The notes beneath the pieces were generated by a model. That model was not told the origin of the DNA, searched no databases, and worked only from the letters and a program-made list of their open reading frames with translations. A DNA stretch of 64,000 nt from positions 310,642-374,641 of the forward strand of contig NZ_QRAN01000001.1 in the NCBI RefSeq assembly GCF_003457605.1. Reading direction: 5' to 3'. The translations under genes and the position numbers were made by a program. This DNA is from Seongchinamella sediminis (GTDB lineage: Bacteria; Pseudomonadota; Gammaproteobacteria; Pseudomonadales; Halieaceae). Shown here one piece after another: positions 26,003 to 36,200 of the stretch (the stretch's first letter is position 1; every line of letters begins with the position of its first letter).

Positions 26003-27358
26003 ATGAAGTATGAGACCCAGCGCGTAGCCTATCCCTTTTTTATTGTGGCCATGGCCCTATTCGCCCTGCAGGTGATATTCGGCATCCTGGCGGCCACGGT
26101 GTATATCCTGCCGGAATTCATGGCCGAAGCCATGCCGTTCCACATCATCAGGATGAGTCACACCAACCTGCTGATTGTCTGGCTGTTGCTGGGCTTTATG
26201 GGCTGCACCTACTATCTGATGCCGGAAGAAGCCGAGGCGGAGATTCACAGTCCGCTGATCGCCTACCTGCAGCTGGCAATTTTTGCGGTGGCCGGGGCTG
26301 GCGCCCTGCTGAGCTATCAGCTGGGTATCCACGAGGGCAGGGAGTTTCTCGAGCAGCCACTGTGGTCGAAGATATTGATCACCGTGTCGTTCCTGATGTT
26401 CCTCTATAACACCAGTATCACCCTGGCCAAGGGCCGCAAAACCGCCATCAACTTGGTGCTGATGCTGGGCCTGTGGCTGGCGGCCGTGTTCTGGTTGTTC
26501 GCATTCTACAACCCCAGCAACCTGGCGGTGGACAAGCTGTACTGGTGGTGGGTGGTGCACCTGTGGGTCGAAGGTGTGTGGGAGCTGATCATGGCTTCTC
26601 TGCTGGCCTACCTGTTGATTAAGATGACCGGGGTGGATCGCGAGATCATCGAGAAGTGGCTGTATGTCATTATCGGCCTGGCGCTGTTTTCCGGATTGCT
26701 GGGTACCGGGCATCACTACTACTGGATAGGCAGCCCCGGTTACTGGCAGCCACTGGGCAGTATTTTCTCCACCCTGGAAGTGTTGCCCTTCTTCGCCATG
26801 GTGATGTTCGCCTTCTTCATGTTCTGGAAAGGGCGTAGAAACCACCCCAACAAGGCGGCCATGCTGTGGACCCTGGGCAGCGCCACCGTCGCCTTTTTCG
26901 GTGCCGGCGTGTGGGGCTTCATGCACACCCTGTCGTTCGTCAACTACTACAGCCACGGTACCCAGGTCACCGCGGCCCACGGTCACCTCGCCTTCTTCGG
27001 CGCCTACGTGATGATGATTCTCGCGGTTATCACCTATGCCATACCGCAGCTGCGCCGGGTGCAGCCCTTCAACCAGGTGCTCAACATGTGGGCATTCTGG
27101 CTGATGACCTCGGCCATGTGCTTTATGACCTTCACCCTGACCTTTGCCGGCGTGGTACAGACCCACCTGCAGCGGGTGCTGGGCATGAACTACATGGAAG
27201 TCCAGGCGCAGCTGGAACTGTTTTACTACATGCGCCTCGGTACCGGGGTGGTGGTTGCCGTTTCCGCGCTGATATTCTTCTACGCCATCTTCGGACCGGC
27301 GCGGCAGCAGGCGCCTGCAACGCCCGAGGGCGGCCTGACAGTAGGCGCGGCCAGCTGA
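26003..27358 (+). CDS. norB: Nitric-oxide reductase catalytic subunit
   Basis: The 451-residue membrane protein has about 12 transmembrane helices and belongs to the haem-copper oxidase superfamily. The ligand motifs are visible: HLWVEGVWEL (FeB His and the conserved Glu), GTGHHYYWIG (two FeB histidines) and HGHLAFFGAY (haem histidines). The length and the partner norC show the cNOR type, not the single-subunit quinol type. It functions in denitrification or NO detoxification. No nirS, nirK or nosZ is visible in the window. Confidence 0.96.
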   Translation: MKYETQRVAYPFFIVAMALFALQVIFGILAATVYILPEFMAEAMPFHIIRMSHTNLLIVWLLLGFMGCTYYLMPEEAEAEIHSPLIAYLQLAIFAVAGAGALLSYQLGIHEGREFLEQPLWSKILITVSFLMFLYNTSITLAKGRKTAINLVLMLGLWLAAVFWLFAFYNPSNLAVDKLYWWWVVHLWVEGVWELIMASLLAYLLIKMTGVDREIIEKWLYVIIGLALFSGLLGTGHHYYWIGSPGYWQPLGSIFSTLEVLPFFAMVMFAFFMFWKGRRNHPNKAAMLWTLGSATVAFFGAGVWGFMHTLSFVNYYSHGTQVTAAHGHLAFFGAYVMMILAVITYAIPQLRRVQPFNQVLNMWAFWLMTSAMCFMTFTLTFAGVVQTHLQRVLGMNYMEVQAQLELFYYMRLGTGVVVAVSALIFFYAIFGPARQQAPATPEGGLTVGAAS

Positions 27359-27409
27359 GATGGGGCCGCGCCTGACCATCTCTCCTGCCGGGCTTGAGAG
27401 GCCACAGCT

Positions 27410-28228
27410 ATGACCGCCAGTGTTGTCGAGCAGGAACACCTGCCTGCTGACGTTCCCTACTACCAGCCGGTTGGCAACGAGTGCGAGCTCTTTGAGCAGG
27501 CATACCGGCAACGACTGCCGATGCTGCTGAAAGGGCCGACGGGCTGCGGCAAGACCCGGTTTGTCAGCCACATGGCGGCAAAACTGGGGCGTCCGCTGTA
27601 TACCGTGTCCTGCCATGACGACCTTACCGCTTCGGATCTCACCGGCAGGTACCTGCTGCAGGGCGGTGAAACCCGCTGGGTTGATGGTCCGCTGACCCAG
27701 GCGGTGCGTGAAGGCGGCATCTGCTACCTGGACGAGGTGGTCGAGGCGCGCAAGGACGTCACCGTGGTGCTGCATCCACTGACCGACGACCGTCGGCTGT
27801 TGCCCCTGGAACGCACCGGCGAGCTGCTGGAAGCGCCGCCGGAATTCATGCTGGTGGTGTCCTACAACCCCGGGTACCAGCACATCCTGAAGTCGCTCAA
27901 GCCCAGCACCCGGCAGCGCTTTGTCGCCCGCAGCTTTGATTTTCCCCCGCCCGACGTGGAACGTGACATCGTGTCCCGGGAGAGCGGATTGGCGGCGCCC
28001 CGCTGCGCCGCCCTGGTCAACCTGGCGGCGCGACTGCGGGCCCTCAAGGGACAGGATCTCGAGGAGGGGGTATCCACCCGGCTGTTGATCTACTGCGCCA
28101 CCCTGGTTGCCAATGGCCTGCCGGTACTCGAAGCTGCCCAGGCGACCCTGATCGAGCCCCTGAGCGATGACCTCGATGTTCAGGAGGGACTGCTGGAGGC
28201 GGTAAAGGCCACCTTCGGCGACGATTGA
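27410..28228 (+). CDS. norQ: NorQ-type MoxR AAA+ ATPase
   Basis: This 272-residue CbbQ/NirQ/NorQ-family AAA+ chaperone has a Walker A GPTGCGKTR near 42-50 and a Walker B ICYLDEVVEARKD near 104-116. The C-terminal VATTFG-like tail of the family is present (VKATFGDD). With NorD it inserts the non-haem iron (FeB) into NorB. It sits between norB and norD, in the usual order. Confidence 0.93.
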   Translation: MTASVVEQEHLPADVPYYQPVGNECELFEQAYRQRLPMLLKGPTGCGKTRFVSHMAAKLGRPLYTVSCHDDLTASDLTGRYLLQGGETRWVDGPLTQAVREGGICYLDEVVEARKDVTVVLHPLTDDRRLLPLERTGELLEAPPEFMLVVSYNPGYQHILKSLKPSTRQRFVARSFDFPPPDVERDIVSRESGLAAPRCAALVNLAARLRALKGQDLEEGVSTRLLIYCATLVANGLPVLEAAQATLIEPLSDDLDVQEGLLEAVKATFGDD

Positions 28229-28243
28229 GCACGGGCGGGAATC

Positions 28244-30184
28244 ATGCTGGAGTGGCTGGAATTTGAGGAAAAAGTAGGCCGGATCTGGCACAACTGGGCG
28301 TCGTCCAACAGTGCCAGCTACCCGCGCTATCCCGATGCCGCCGTCAGCCTGGAGCAGCTTGCTCCGGCCCTGGCGGTTTTTTTTCGCCTGGCCGGTGGCC
28401 CCGCAGGTGTTGCGGTCTCGGCCCTGGCGGCCCGGAGCTCGGGGCATCGGCTCAGCCTGAGGCAGCGCCTGGGTGTCGACCGGGAGCAGATGGCCACGGC
28501 GCGCCTGGATGAGGAAAACCTGCTGCTGCCGCCGGAAATTGCGCTGTTTCAGGCGTCCGGCCTCAATCGCGATCTCTACTTCTGGCTGGCGGCGCTGCTT
28601 GCGGTGACAGAGCCACCCGCCGAAACATTCAAGGACCCGCTGCGCCAGGATATTACCGCACTGCGCGAGGCGGTTCGCTCGACCGAACTGGCCCTGGCCA
28701 CGTTTCCCGGCCTGCAGGCCCGCTATAACCGCCTGCGAGCGGCCCTGCTGGCCGCGCGACCACAGCGCCAGCTGCCGCCGGCCGAAGCGGCGGTAGAGGC
28801 AGTGATCTGCCACTTGCTCGGGGCCGGCCAGCCGCTGGATGAGGCAGCCGGGCGCCTGCTGGCAGCGGTGCTCGACCCGGCCATGATATTGCGCGAGTTC
28901 CGCGCTCCGGCCAGCTATCGCAGGCCGCTCCCGGTGCCGCTATGGGCCAGCTATTCCCCGCAGGGGCACAGTGAACGCCCACCCGCCGACGAGGACGACG
29001 AGTTGCCGCGGGCCCCGGATGCCCAGGCCGAGGTCAAACACAAGCGCAAGGCGGAGCGGCGCCACCAGGACCAGGCGGAGCGCGATGATCCCCTGGTGTT
29101 GAACCGCTTCGAAAAAATCCTGTCGCTGGCCGAGATGGTTAACGTCAATCGCGCCATCGACGATGACGAGGACAAGAACGCCAGCGACAATGCCGGGCAA
29201 ATGGATGAGATTACCCTCAGCCGCAACAAACAGCGGGCTTCATCGCAGCTGAAAATGGACCTGGACCTGTCCCCGGGGGAGGGCGAGTCCCAGCCCCTGA
29301 TAGCCGAACTGACCTACCCCGAGTGGAACTTCCGGGCCCAGGCCCACCTCCCGGACCACTGCCGGGTGATCAGTGAGCCGCCTGCCGAGGAAGCCGAAGG
29401 GCGGGCAATGGACGAGCAGACCCGGCGGCGCATTCGCCGGGTACGGCGCCAGTTTGAGGCCCTGCGCCCGCGTCGGGAGTGGCGCCGGGCCCAGCTCAGC
29501 GGCTCGGAACTGGATATGGATGCGGTGATTCGCGCGCACTGCGACCGTGCCGCCATGGGCGACAACAGCGAATGCCAGTACATGGACGCCAGGCCGCAGG
29601 CCAGGGACCTGGCGGTGTCCATACTGGTTGATGTGTCCCTGTCCACCGATGCCTGGGTGGAGGATCGCCGGGTAATCGATATCGAGAAAGAGGCCCTGCT
29701 GGTGCTGGCCCACGGGCTGGCCAGCTGCGGCGATGATTACTGCATCCAGAGCTTTACCTCTCATCGCCGCCAGCGGGTCTGGGTAAATACCCTGAAATCC
29801 TTTGGCGAGCCCATGGGTGAGCGCATCCAACGCCGAATCGCGGCGCTCAAGCCCGGTCGCTATACCCGTATGGGAGCGGCGATACGGCACAGCGCCGAGC
29901 AGCTGCGCCAGTGCCCCAACCGGCATCGCCTGCTGCTGGTATTGAGTGACGGCAAGCCCAGTGATGTCGATTACTATGAGGGGCGCTACGCCCTGGAGGA
30001 CACCCGGCGCGCCGTGCTCGAAGCGCGCCGCGCTGACCTGCGGGTGTTCGGCATTACCATAGACCAGGATGCGCAATCCTATATTTCACACCTGTTTGGC
30101 CGCGGTGGCTACGCCATGGTGCGCAAGCCAGAGCACCTCGCACAGGCGCTGCCGGGCATTTACCGGCAGATCGTATCCAGCTGA
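28244..30184 (+). CDS. norD: NorD-type von Willebrand factor A protein
   Basis: This 646-residue partner of NorQ has an N-terminal helical region (1-250), an acidic, charged linker (about 255-320) and a C-terminal VWA domain with the metal-site motif DVSLST and the later TRMGAAIRH and LSDGKPSD blocks. The VWA protein recruits the NorQ ring to NorB for maturation. It ends next to a small membrane-protein gene. Confidence 0.92.
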   Translation: MLEWLEFEEKVGRIWHNWASSNSASYPRYPDAAVSLEQLAPALAVFFRLAGGPAGVAVSALAARSSGHRLSLRQRLGVDREQMATARLDEENLLLPPEIALFQASGLNRDLYFWLAALLAVTEPPAETFKDPLRQDITALREAVRSTELALATFPGLQARYNRLRAALLAARPQRQLPPAEAAVEAVICHLLGAGQPLDEAAGRLLAAVLDPAMILREFRAPASYRRPLPVPLWASYSPQGHSERPPADEDDELPRAPDAQAEVKHKRKAERRHQDQAERDDPLVLNRFEKILSLAEMVNVNRAIDDDEDKNASDNAGQMDEITLSRNKQRASSQLKMDLDLSPGEGESQPLIAELTYPEWNFRAQAHLPDHCRVISEPPAEEAEGRAMDEQTRRRIRRVRRQFEALRPRREWRRAQLSGSELDMDAVIRAHCDRAAMGDNSECQYMDARPQARDLAVSILVDVSLSTDAWVEDRRVIDIEKEALLVLAHGLASCGDDYCIQSFTSHRRQRVWVNTLKSFGEPMGERIQRRIAALKPGRYTRMGAAIRHSAEQLRQCPNRHRLLLVLSDGKPSDVDYYEGRYALEDTRRAVLEARRADLRVFGITIDQDAQSYISHLFGRGGYAMVRKPEHLAQALPGIYRQIVSS

Positions 30185-30185
30185 G

Positions 30186-30428
30186 ATGACGACACATTCG
30201 CGCAAGGTAGTGGCCCTGCTGCTGGGTCTGCTGATCACCGTCCTCGCGGTGTCGGCTTTTGCCCTGGCGATCAATCGCTACGACTGGGGCGTGACCCTGA
30301 TCCTGCTGGCGCCACTGCTGGTCTGGCTGGTGCTGCGCATGGGCAAGTGGCTGGAACGCTGGGCGAACGGCACCGGCAGGCTCGACGACAGCGACCCCGA
30401 TTTCCCCGACGAGCCACCGGCAGCATAG
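30186..30428 (+). CDS. Small two-helix membrane protein after norD
   Basis: The product is 80 residues from ATG 30186, which starts 1 base after the norD stop and overlaps no homologous upstream coding. Two hydrophobic helices are visible (about 8-28 and 36-52), followed by an acidic Asp/Pro-rich tail (LDDSDPDFPDEPP). The family is not recognised. Tight coupling to norD suggests a role in nitric-oxide reductase assembly, which is inference only. Confidence 0.7.
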   Translation: MTTHSRKVVALLLGLLITVLAVSAFALAINRYDWGVTLILLAPLLVWLVLRMGKWLERWANGTGRLDDSDPDFPDEPPAA

Positions 30429-30932
30429 TCAGTCGCGGGTCTTGCCGAGGCCAAACAGCCAGCTGTCGGGTGCATCGACCGCCCGGTTGGAAGTGAGCCG
30501 GTGGATGCCAACGGCGCAGCGCGCCATCATCCAGATCATGCCCAGGGTGGCAAAGAGGTAGCCCAGCAGCCAGGCGTAAACCGGAGGCAGGTCGAGCTGG
30601 CCGAGACCCTGCCACGCCAGTACCGCGATAGCGGCCCCCGCGAGACCCAGCCAGAAGGTGCGAATCTGGAAGCGCAGGTGGCTGTCCAGCCAGCGGGCGC
30701 CACGACCCAGGCGCAGGTGGGCAATCAGCACGCCCAGCGGCGCGGTCACCACGGCCATAATGCTGCCCAGGTAGAGACCGTAAATCACCACCACGTAACC
30801 CCGCCCCGGCGTATTCTTGTCATGGACGGACGCCTCGGGGGCCAGCCCCATATACTGCGGGTCGACCTCGTGCGCCGAGCAGGGGGGTGAGCTGGGCGGG
30901 TTGCCGGCTGGGGTCCGATTGTTGTCTGTCAT
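30429..30932 (-). CDS. Predicted inner-membrane protein, DUF4870-like
   Basis: The 167-residue product has a Pro/Ser-rich N-terminus and three to four hydrophobic helices (about 45-70, 93-113, 118-140). The RGYVVVIYGLYLGSIMAVVT helix resembles small DUF4870-like membrane proteins. No catalytic motif is seen. Its stop directly abuts the stop of the plus-strand small membrane gene. Function unknown. Confidence 0.65.
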   Translation of the reverse strand: MTDNNRTPAGNPPSSPPCSAHEVDPQYMGLAPEASVHDKNTPGRGYVVVIYGLYLGSIMAVVTAPLGVLIAHLRLGRGARWLDSHLRFQIRTFWLGLAGAAIAVLAWQGLGQLDLPPVYAWLLGYLFATLGMIWMMARCAVGIHRLTSNRAVDAPDSWLFGLGKTRD

Positions 30933-31256
30933 GGGTATTGCAAGGCCTCCTGGTCAGTCCGCAGTATCGCCCGCGCCGCCCTGGGCATCAACCGGGACCG
31001 CGTCCCACGTATTGACTGACAATGTAAGCCAATGGGGCGGCGACAGAGGATCTGTTGCATGATATTAGCGCTAACTCAAACGTGAGGGCTGTGATATGGG
31101 TCAACAGCAGCGCCAGGTTTCCCTCGGGGCCATAAGCATGGCGCGATCGTTTGGCAGCAACTGCATGGCGTGATATTTTCCCGCCTGCTTCATTGCAAGC
31201 GGGCCGCAAGCGATTGCAGCCAGACCGTAACCAGAGCCCCGGCGGGCGGGAAGATA
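30933..31256. other. Intergenic stretch before tadA
   Basis: No credible gene is seen. A TTAGCGCTAA palindrome occurs near 31065. No strong -35/-10 pair was found, although the promoter of the minus-strand membrane gene and of tadA should lie here. Confidence 0.5.
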
Positions 31257-31718
31257 ATGACGTCGATAGCAGAACACGAGCAATGGATGCGCCGGGCCCT
31301 GGCGCTGGCCGACCGCGCCGAAAATGAGGGCGAGGTGCCCATTGGCGCCGTTGTGGTTCGTGACGGCGAACTGTTGGGCGAGGGCTGGAACTCGGTGATC
31401 GCCTTCCAGGACCCCACGGCCCATGCCGAGATTGTCGCCATGCGTGACGCCGCCCGCCTGCTCGGCAATTACCGGCTCCCGGGGGCCACGGTTTACGTCA
31501 CCCTGGAACCCTGCACCATGTGCGCGGGGGCGATGATTCACGCCCGTATCGAATGCCTGGTATTCGCCGCCAGCGAACCAAAGGCCGGCGTGGTCTGCAG
31601 CACCTGCAGCCTGCTGGACGAGCCGCGTTATAACCACCGGGTCAGCTGGCAGGGCGGGGTGCTCGCCGAACAGAGCAGTGCCCGCCTGCAGGCGTTTTTT
31701 CGCCAGCGCCGCCGTTGA
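31257..31718 (+). CDS. tadA: tRNA-specific adenosine deaminase
   Basis: TadA converts A34 to inosine in tRNA-Arg(ACG). The 153-residue product starts at ATG 31257. An upstream in-frame ATG at 31170 would add 29 unrelated residues and is rejected. The zinc site is visible as HAE (His56, Glu58) and PCTMC (Cys86, Cys89). The gene is convergent with mltF, the two stops being adjacent, as in Pseudomonas, where tadA lies close to guaA. Confidence 0.95.
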   Translation: MTSIAEHEQWMRRALALADRAENEGEVPIGAVVVRDGELLGEGWNSVIAFQDPTAHAEIVAMRDAARLLGNYRLPGATVYVTLEPCTMCAGAMIHARIECLVFAASEPKAGVVCSTCSLLDEPRYNHRVSWQGGVLAEQSSARLQAFFRQRRR

Positions 31719-33146
31719 TTACAGCGCGTTCAGCCCTACCCGCCGCAGTACCGCTGGCAGCAGCGGATCGGTTGCCACCGGCGGCAGCGGCTTGTTGCGG
31801 GCGATATCCTGCCACGCCAGGATGCCGCGGTAGTGGCGGATATTCTGCACATAGGTCGCCGCTTCCCGGCCACGGGCGTAGCCGTGGCGCAAGGTCTGGT
31901 AATACTTGCTGTTCTGCAGCAGGGGCAGGCGCTCCATGACGTCACGCCAGAGGTGGGGGTCTCCGCCCTGGCGATCAGTGAGCAGGCGCGCATCCTCCAG
32001 GTGGCCGCGGCCGATGTTGTAGGCGGCCAGGGCCATGTAGGTGCGGTCGGGTTCGTAGATGTCGTCAGGCAGGCGCCGCTTGATCTGCTTGTAGTAGCGG
32101 GCGCCCCCGCGCAGGCTCTGGCCCGGGTCGAGGCGGTCCGTGACCCCCACTTCCCGGGCAGTCGGCGCGGTCAGCATCATCATCCCGCGGACCCCGGTGG
32201 GTGATTCCGCCAGGGGGTCCCAGTGTGATTCCTGGTAGGCCATGGCCGCCAGCAGTGGCCAGTCCATCTGGTACTCGGCCGCCACCTGTTCAATCAAATC
32301 CTGGTACCCGGGCAGTATCCGCTCGACGTTAAGGTTGAAGGTATGGGAGCCGATGCGGGATACGGTCCGGCTGTGCCCGAAGTGCTCCTCGCGCAGTTTG
32401 TCCAGGGTGCCCTGCTCCTGCAGGCCTGCCAGAAACTGGTTGATGCGCAGCAGCAGCGCCTCGTTGTCACGCTCCGGCGACAGGTACCAGACCATATCCT
32501 GCGCCGAGCCCAGCTCGAAGGCCAGTTTCAGGCGCGGGTAGAGGCTCTGCTGGACCTCGAACTCGCTGGAATCGATAACCGCCAGTTGCGCCTCGCCATT
32601 GTCGACCATGGCCAGCAGCTCCGTTGAGTCGGCATGGTCAACCTCCCGCCAGTTGAGCTGCGGAAAGCCGCCATTGGAGAGTGCATCCAGCGCACTGCTG
32701 TGGGCGGACCCGGTTAGCACTACAATTGACATGTCCTCGAGGTCTCCGGGGTCCCGCGGCCGGAAACTGCCGGCCCGGTACACGATCAGCGGCCGGAGCT
32801 GATAGTAGGGCGTGCTGTGGGGGTAGTCCGCTTCTCTCTCACCGGTCAGCGCGAGACCGGCGGCAGCAATATCGGCTTCTCCGCGGTCCAGGGTGACGAA
32901 GATGTCCTCGAGGCCGAAGGCGGGAACAATCTCCAGTTCGACCCCCAGCTCAGCGGCGAACATTGCCGCCAGGGTGTACTCGAATCCGGTGGGCAGGCCC
33001 TTGTCGAGGTAATAGGTGGTGGGGCTGTTGCGGCTGACCACGGTGAGTTTACCGCTTGCCTCAATGCGCTCCAGGCTGTCCTCGCGGGAGCAGGCAGCGA
33101 GCAGGCTCAGCAACAACAGGGGCAACAGGCGATGGAGGGGCTTCAT
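31719..33146 (-). CDS. mltF: Membrane-bound lytic murein transglycosylase F
   Basis: The 475-residue lipoprotein has lipobox LAAC (Cys19). An N-terminal solute-binding-like regulatory domain (about 30-265) is followed by a C-terminal lysozyme-like SLT domain with catalytic Glu in MAYQESHWDP and the TGVRGMMMLT motif. It cleaves peptidoglycan glycan strands with anhydro-sugar formation at the outer membrane. It is divergent from purL. Confidence 0.93.
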   Translation of the reverse strand: MKPLHRLLPLLLLSLLAACSREDSLERIEASGKLTVVSRNSPTTYYLDKGLPTGFEYTLAAMFAAELGVELEIVPAFGLEDIFVTLDRGEADIAAAGLALTGEREADYPHSTPYYQLRPLIVYRAGSFRPRDPGDLEDMSIVVLTGSAHSSALDALSNGGFPQLNWREVDHADSTELLAMVDNGEAQLAVIDSSEFEVQQSLYPRLKLAFELGSAQDMVWYLSPERDNEALLLRINQFLAGLQEQGTLDKLREEHFGHSRTVSRIGSHTFNLNVERILPGYQDLIEQVAAEYQMDWPLLAAMAYQESHWDPLAESPTGVRGMMMLTAPTAREVGVTDRLDPGQSLRGGARYYKQIKRRLPDDIYEPDRTYMALAAYNIGRGHLEDARLLTDRQGGDPHLWRDVMERLPLLQNSKYYQTLRHGYARGREAATYVQNIRHYRGILAWQDIARNKPLPPVATDPLLPAVLRRVGLNAL

Positions 33147-33288
33147 GCCCCTATTCTAGCGAGCGCCGCCGATTCCGGCACGGTGATAATTACCGTGGTA
33201 TCGGCCCGCTATTTCGGTTAACGGGGCGGTGTTGAATACAGTACAATACCGCCTCGATAAACCAGCCCCTCCCGGAGTCCTCCCCAGC

Positions 33289-36200
33289 ATGCTTACCCTG
33301 CGCGGCGCACCGGCTTTGTCGGCATTTCGCCTGGACAAACTGAGTCACAAACTTTCCGCTCTCAATCCTGACATAAAACTCCTGCACACCGAGTTCGTGC
33401 ACTTTGCCGATCTCGACAAAGCGCTGTCGCCGGAGCGTCGCCAGGTGCTGGAGCAGTTACTGGACTATGGGCCGACCATCGACGAGGCGGGGCACGTGGC
33501 TGAGGGCCTCGAGGGCCGGTTACTGCTGGTGACCCCCCGGCCCGGCACGATTTCGCCCTGGTCCAGCAAGGCGACCGATATTGCCCACAACTGCGGCCTG
33601 GCCGAAGTGAAGCGCATTGAACGCGGCGTGGCCTACCAGCTGGCCCTGCCGGAGGGCCTGGACGGGGATACCCTGGCGGCAGTGAAGTCCCAGTTGCACG
33701 ACCGCATGACCGAGAGCGTGTTCGACACCCTGGAGGATGCCCGGGCGCTGTTCCTGGCCGCTGAGCCGGCGCCGATGACCAGCGTGGACGTGCTCGGCGG
33801 TGGCAAGCCCGCCCTGGAGGCGGCCAATGCCAGCCTCGGGCTGGCGCTGGCGGACGATGAGATCGACTACCTGGTGGCGAGTTTCAGCGAGTTGGGCCGC
33901 AATCCCAACGACGTCGAGCTGATGATGTTCGCCCAGGCCAATTCGGAGCACTGCCGGCACAAGATTTTCAACGCCAGCTGGAGCATCGACGGCGAGGAGC
34001 AGCCGCTGTCGCTGTTCAAGATGATCCGCAACACCAACGAGCAGGGCGGCGAGAACGTGCTCTCGGCCTATTCCGATAACGCGGCGGTGGTCGCCGGCCA
34101 TCGTGCCGGCCGCTTTTATCCCGATCCCGAGAGCTTTGAATACCACTTCTCCGAGGAAAATATTCACCTGCTGATGAAAGTGGAAACCCACAATCATCCC
34201 ACCGCGATAGCGCCCTTTCCCGGCGCGGGCACCGGTTCCGGCGGAGAAATTCGCGACGAGGGCGCCGTGGGTCGCGGCTCCAAGCCCAAGGTCGGCCTGA
34301 CCGGCTTTTCAGTGTCCAACCTCAACGTTCCCGGGTATGGCCAGCCCTGGGAGAGTGAATACGGCAAGCCCGGGCGTATCGTCTCGGCGCTGGACATCAT
34401 GCTCGAGGGCCCCATTGGCGGCGCGGCCTTTAACAATGAATACGGCCGCCCCAACCTCTGCGGCTACTTTCGCAGCTTCGAGCTGGAGGCCCCGGGCGTA
34501 GACGGCCCGGAGGTGCGCGGTTACCACAAGCCGATCATGATCGCCGGGGGCTACGGCAATATCCGTGAGGAGCACGTGGAGAAGGGCGAGTACCAGCCGG
34601 GGGCGAAGCTGATCGTGCTGGGCGGGCCTGCGATGCTGATCGGCCTGGGGGGCGGCGCCGCCTCGTCCATGGCCAGCGGCCAGAGTGCCGAGGACCTGGA
34701 TTTCGCCTCGGTGCAGCGCCAGAACCCGGAAATCGAGCGCCGCTGCCAGGAAGTGATTGACCGCTGCTGGCAGCTGGGCGCCGACAACCCCATCGCCTTT
34801 ATTCATGATGTCGGCGCCGGTGGCCTGTCCAACGCCTTCCCCGAACTGGTCAAGGACGGGAATCGGGGCGGCCGTTTCGAGCTGCGCAAGGTACCCAATG
34901 ACGAGCCCGGGATGTCGCCGCTGGAAATCTGGTGTAACGAGTCGCAGGAGCGTTACGTGATGGCGGTGGAGCCGGAAAACCTGGCCCGCTTTGAAGCGAT
35001 CTGCGCCCGTGAACGCTGCCCCTACGCGGTGGTGGGCGAGGCCACCGAGGAGATGCACCTGCAGCTGACCGACAATATTTTCGGCAATGCGCCGGTAGAC
35101 CTGCCCATGTCGGTGCTGTTCGGCAAGCCGCCGCGCATGCACCGCGAGGTGACCCGCCGGCAGGTGGCGAGCCAGCCCCTGGCCATCGACCTGAGCGTGG
35201 CCGATGCCGCCGCCCGGGTGCTGCAGCTGCCCACGGTGGCCAGCAAGAACTTCCTGATTACCATCGGTGACCGCACGGTGACCGGCATGGTCGCCCGCGA
35301 CCAGATGGTCGGCCCCTGGCAGGTGCCGGTGGCGGATTGCGCGGTGACCACCGTGTCCTACGATTCTTTCGCCGGCGAAGCCATGGCCATGGGCGAGCGC
35401 ACACCGCTGGCGCTGCTGGACGGCCCGGCATCGGGACGAATGGCGGTGGCCGAGGCCATTACCAATATTGCCGCCGCCAGCATTGCCGATATTCGCGACA
35501 TCAAGCTGTCCGCCAACTGGATGTGCGCGGCGGGCCATGGCGCCGAGGACGAGGCGCTCTATGACACCGTCCGTGCGGTGGGTATGGAGTTCTGCCCCCA
35601 GCTGGGTATTACCGTTCCGGTGGGCAAGGACTCCATGTCCATGCGCACCACCTGGAACGATGGCGAGGACAAGGCCGTCACCGCGCCCATGTCGCTGATC
35701 GTCTCCGCCTTTGCGCCGGTCACGGATGCCCGCCTCTCGGTGACCCCGCAGCTGCAGCCCGGCGCCGCTGCCAGCCTGGTGCTGGTGGACCTGGGGCGCG
35801 GCGCCAATCGCCTGGGCGCGTCGGCACTGGCCCAGACCTGCGGCCAGCTCGGCGACGCCGCCCCCGATGTCGATGCTGGCGACCTGAAAGCCTTTTTCCA
35901 GCTGGTGCAGCAATACCTGCAGGCGGGGAAGTTACTGGCCTACCACGACCGCTCCGACGGTGGATTGCTGGTTACCCTGGCCGAGATGGCGTTCGCCGGT
36001 CACTGTGGCCTGGATATCGACCTGCAGGCGCTCCCGGGTACGGATCTCGAACGCCTGTTCAACGAGGAGGCCGGCGCGGTACTGCAGCTGGCCAGCGTCG
36101 ATGTGGAGGGCTTCCTGGCCAGCGCCGCCGCCCTCGGGCTGGGCGACTGCAGCCACCTGCTTGGCCGCGCGCTGCCAGGTGAGCAACTGCTGTTGCGTGA

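Noticed and set aside
26057-28813. A 918-codon open frame on the minus strand across norBQ and norD
   Set aside because: It is antisense to well-conserved nor genes and reads as His/Gln/Gly-rich low-complexity sequence, typical of GC-rich shadow frames.
31096-31173. A 25-codon frame before tadA starting MGQQQRQVSLGA
   Set aside because: Too short, no family match, and no convincing ribosome-binding site.
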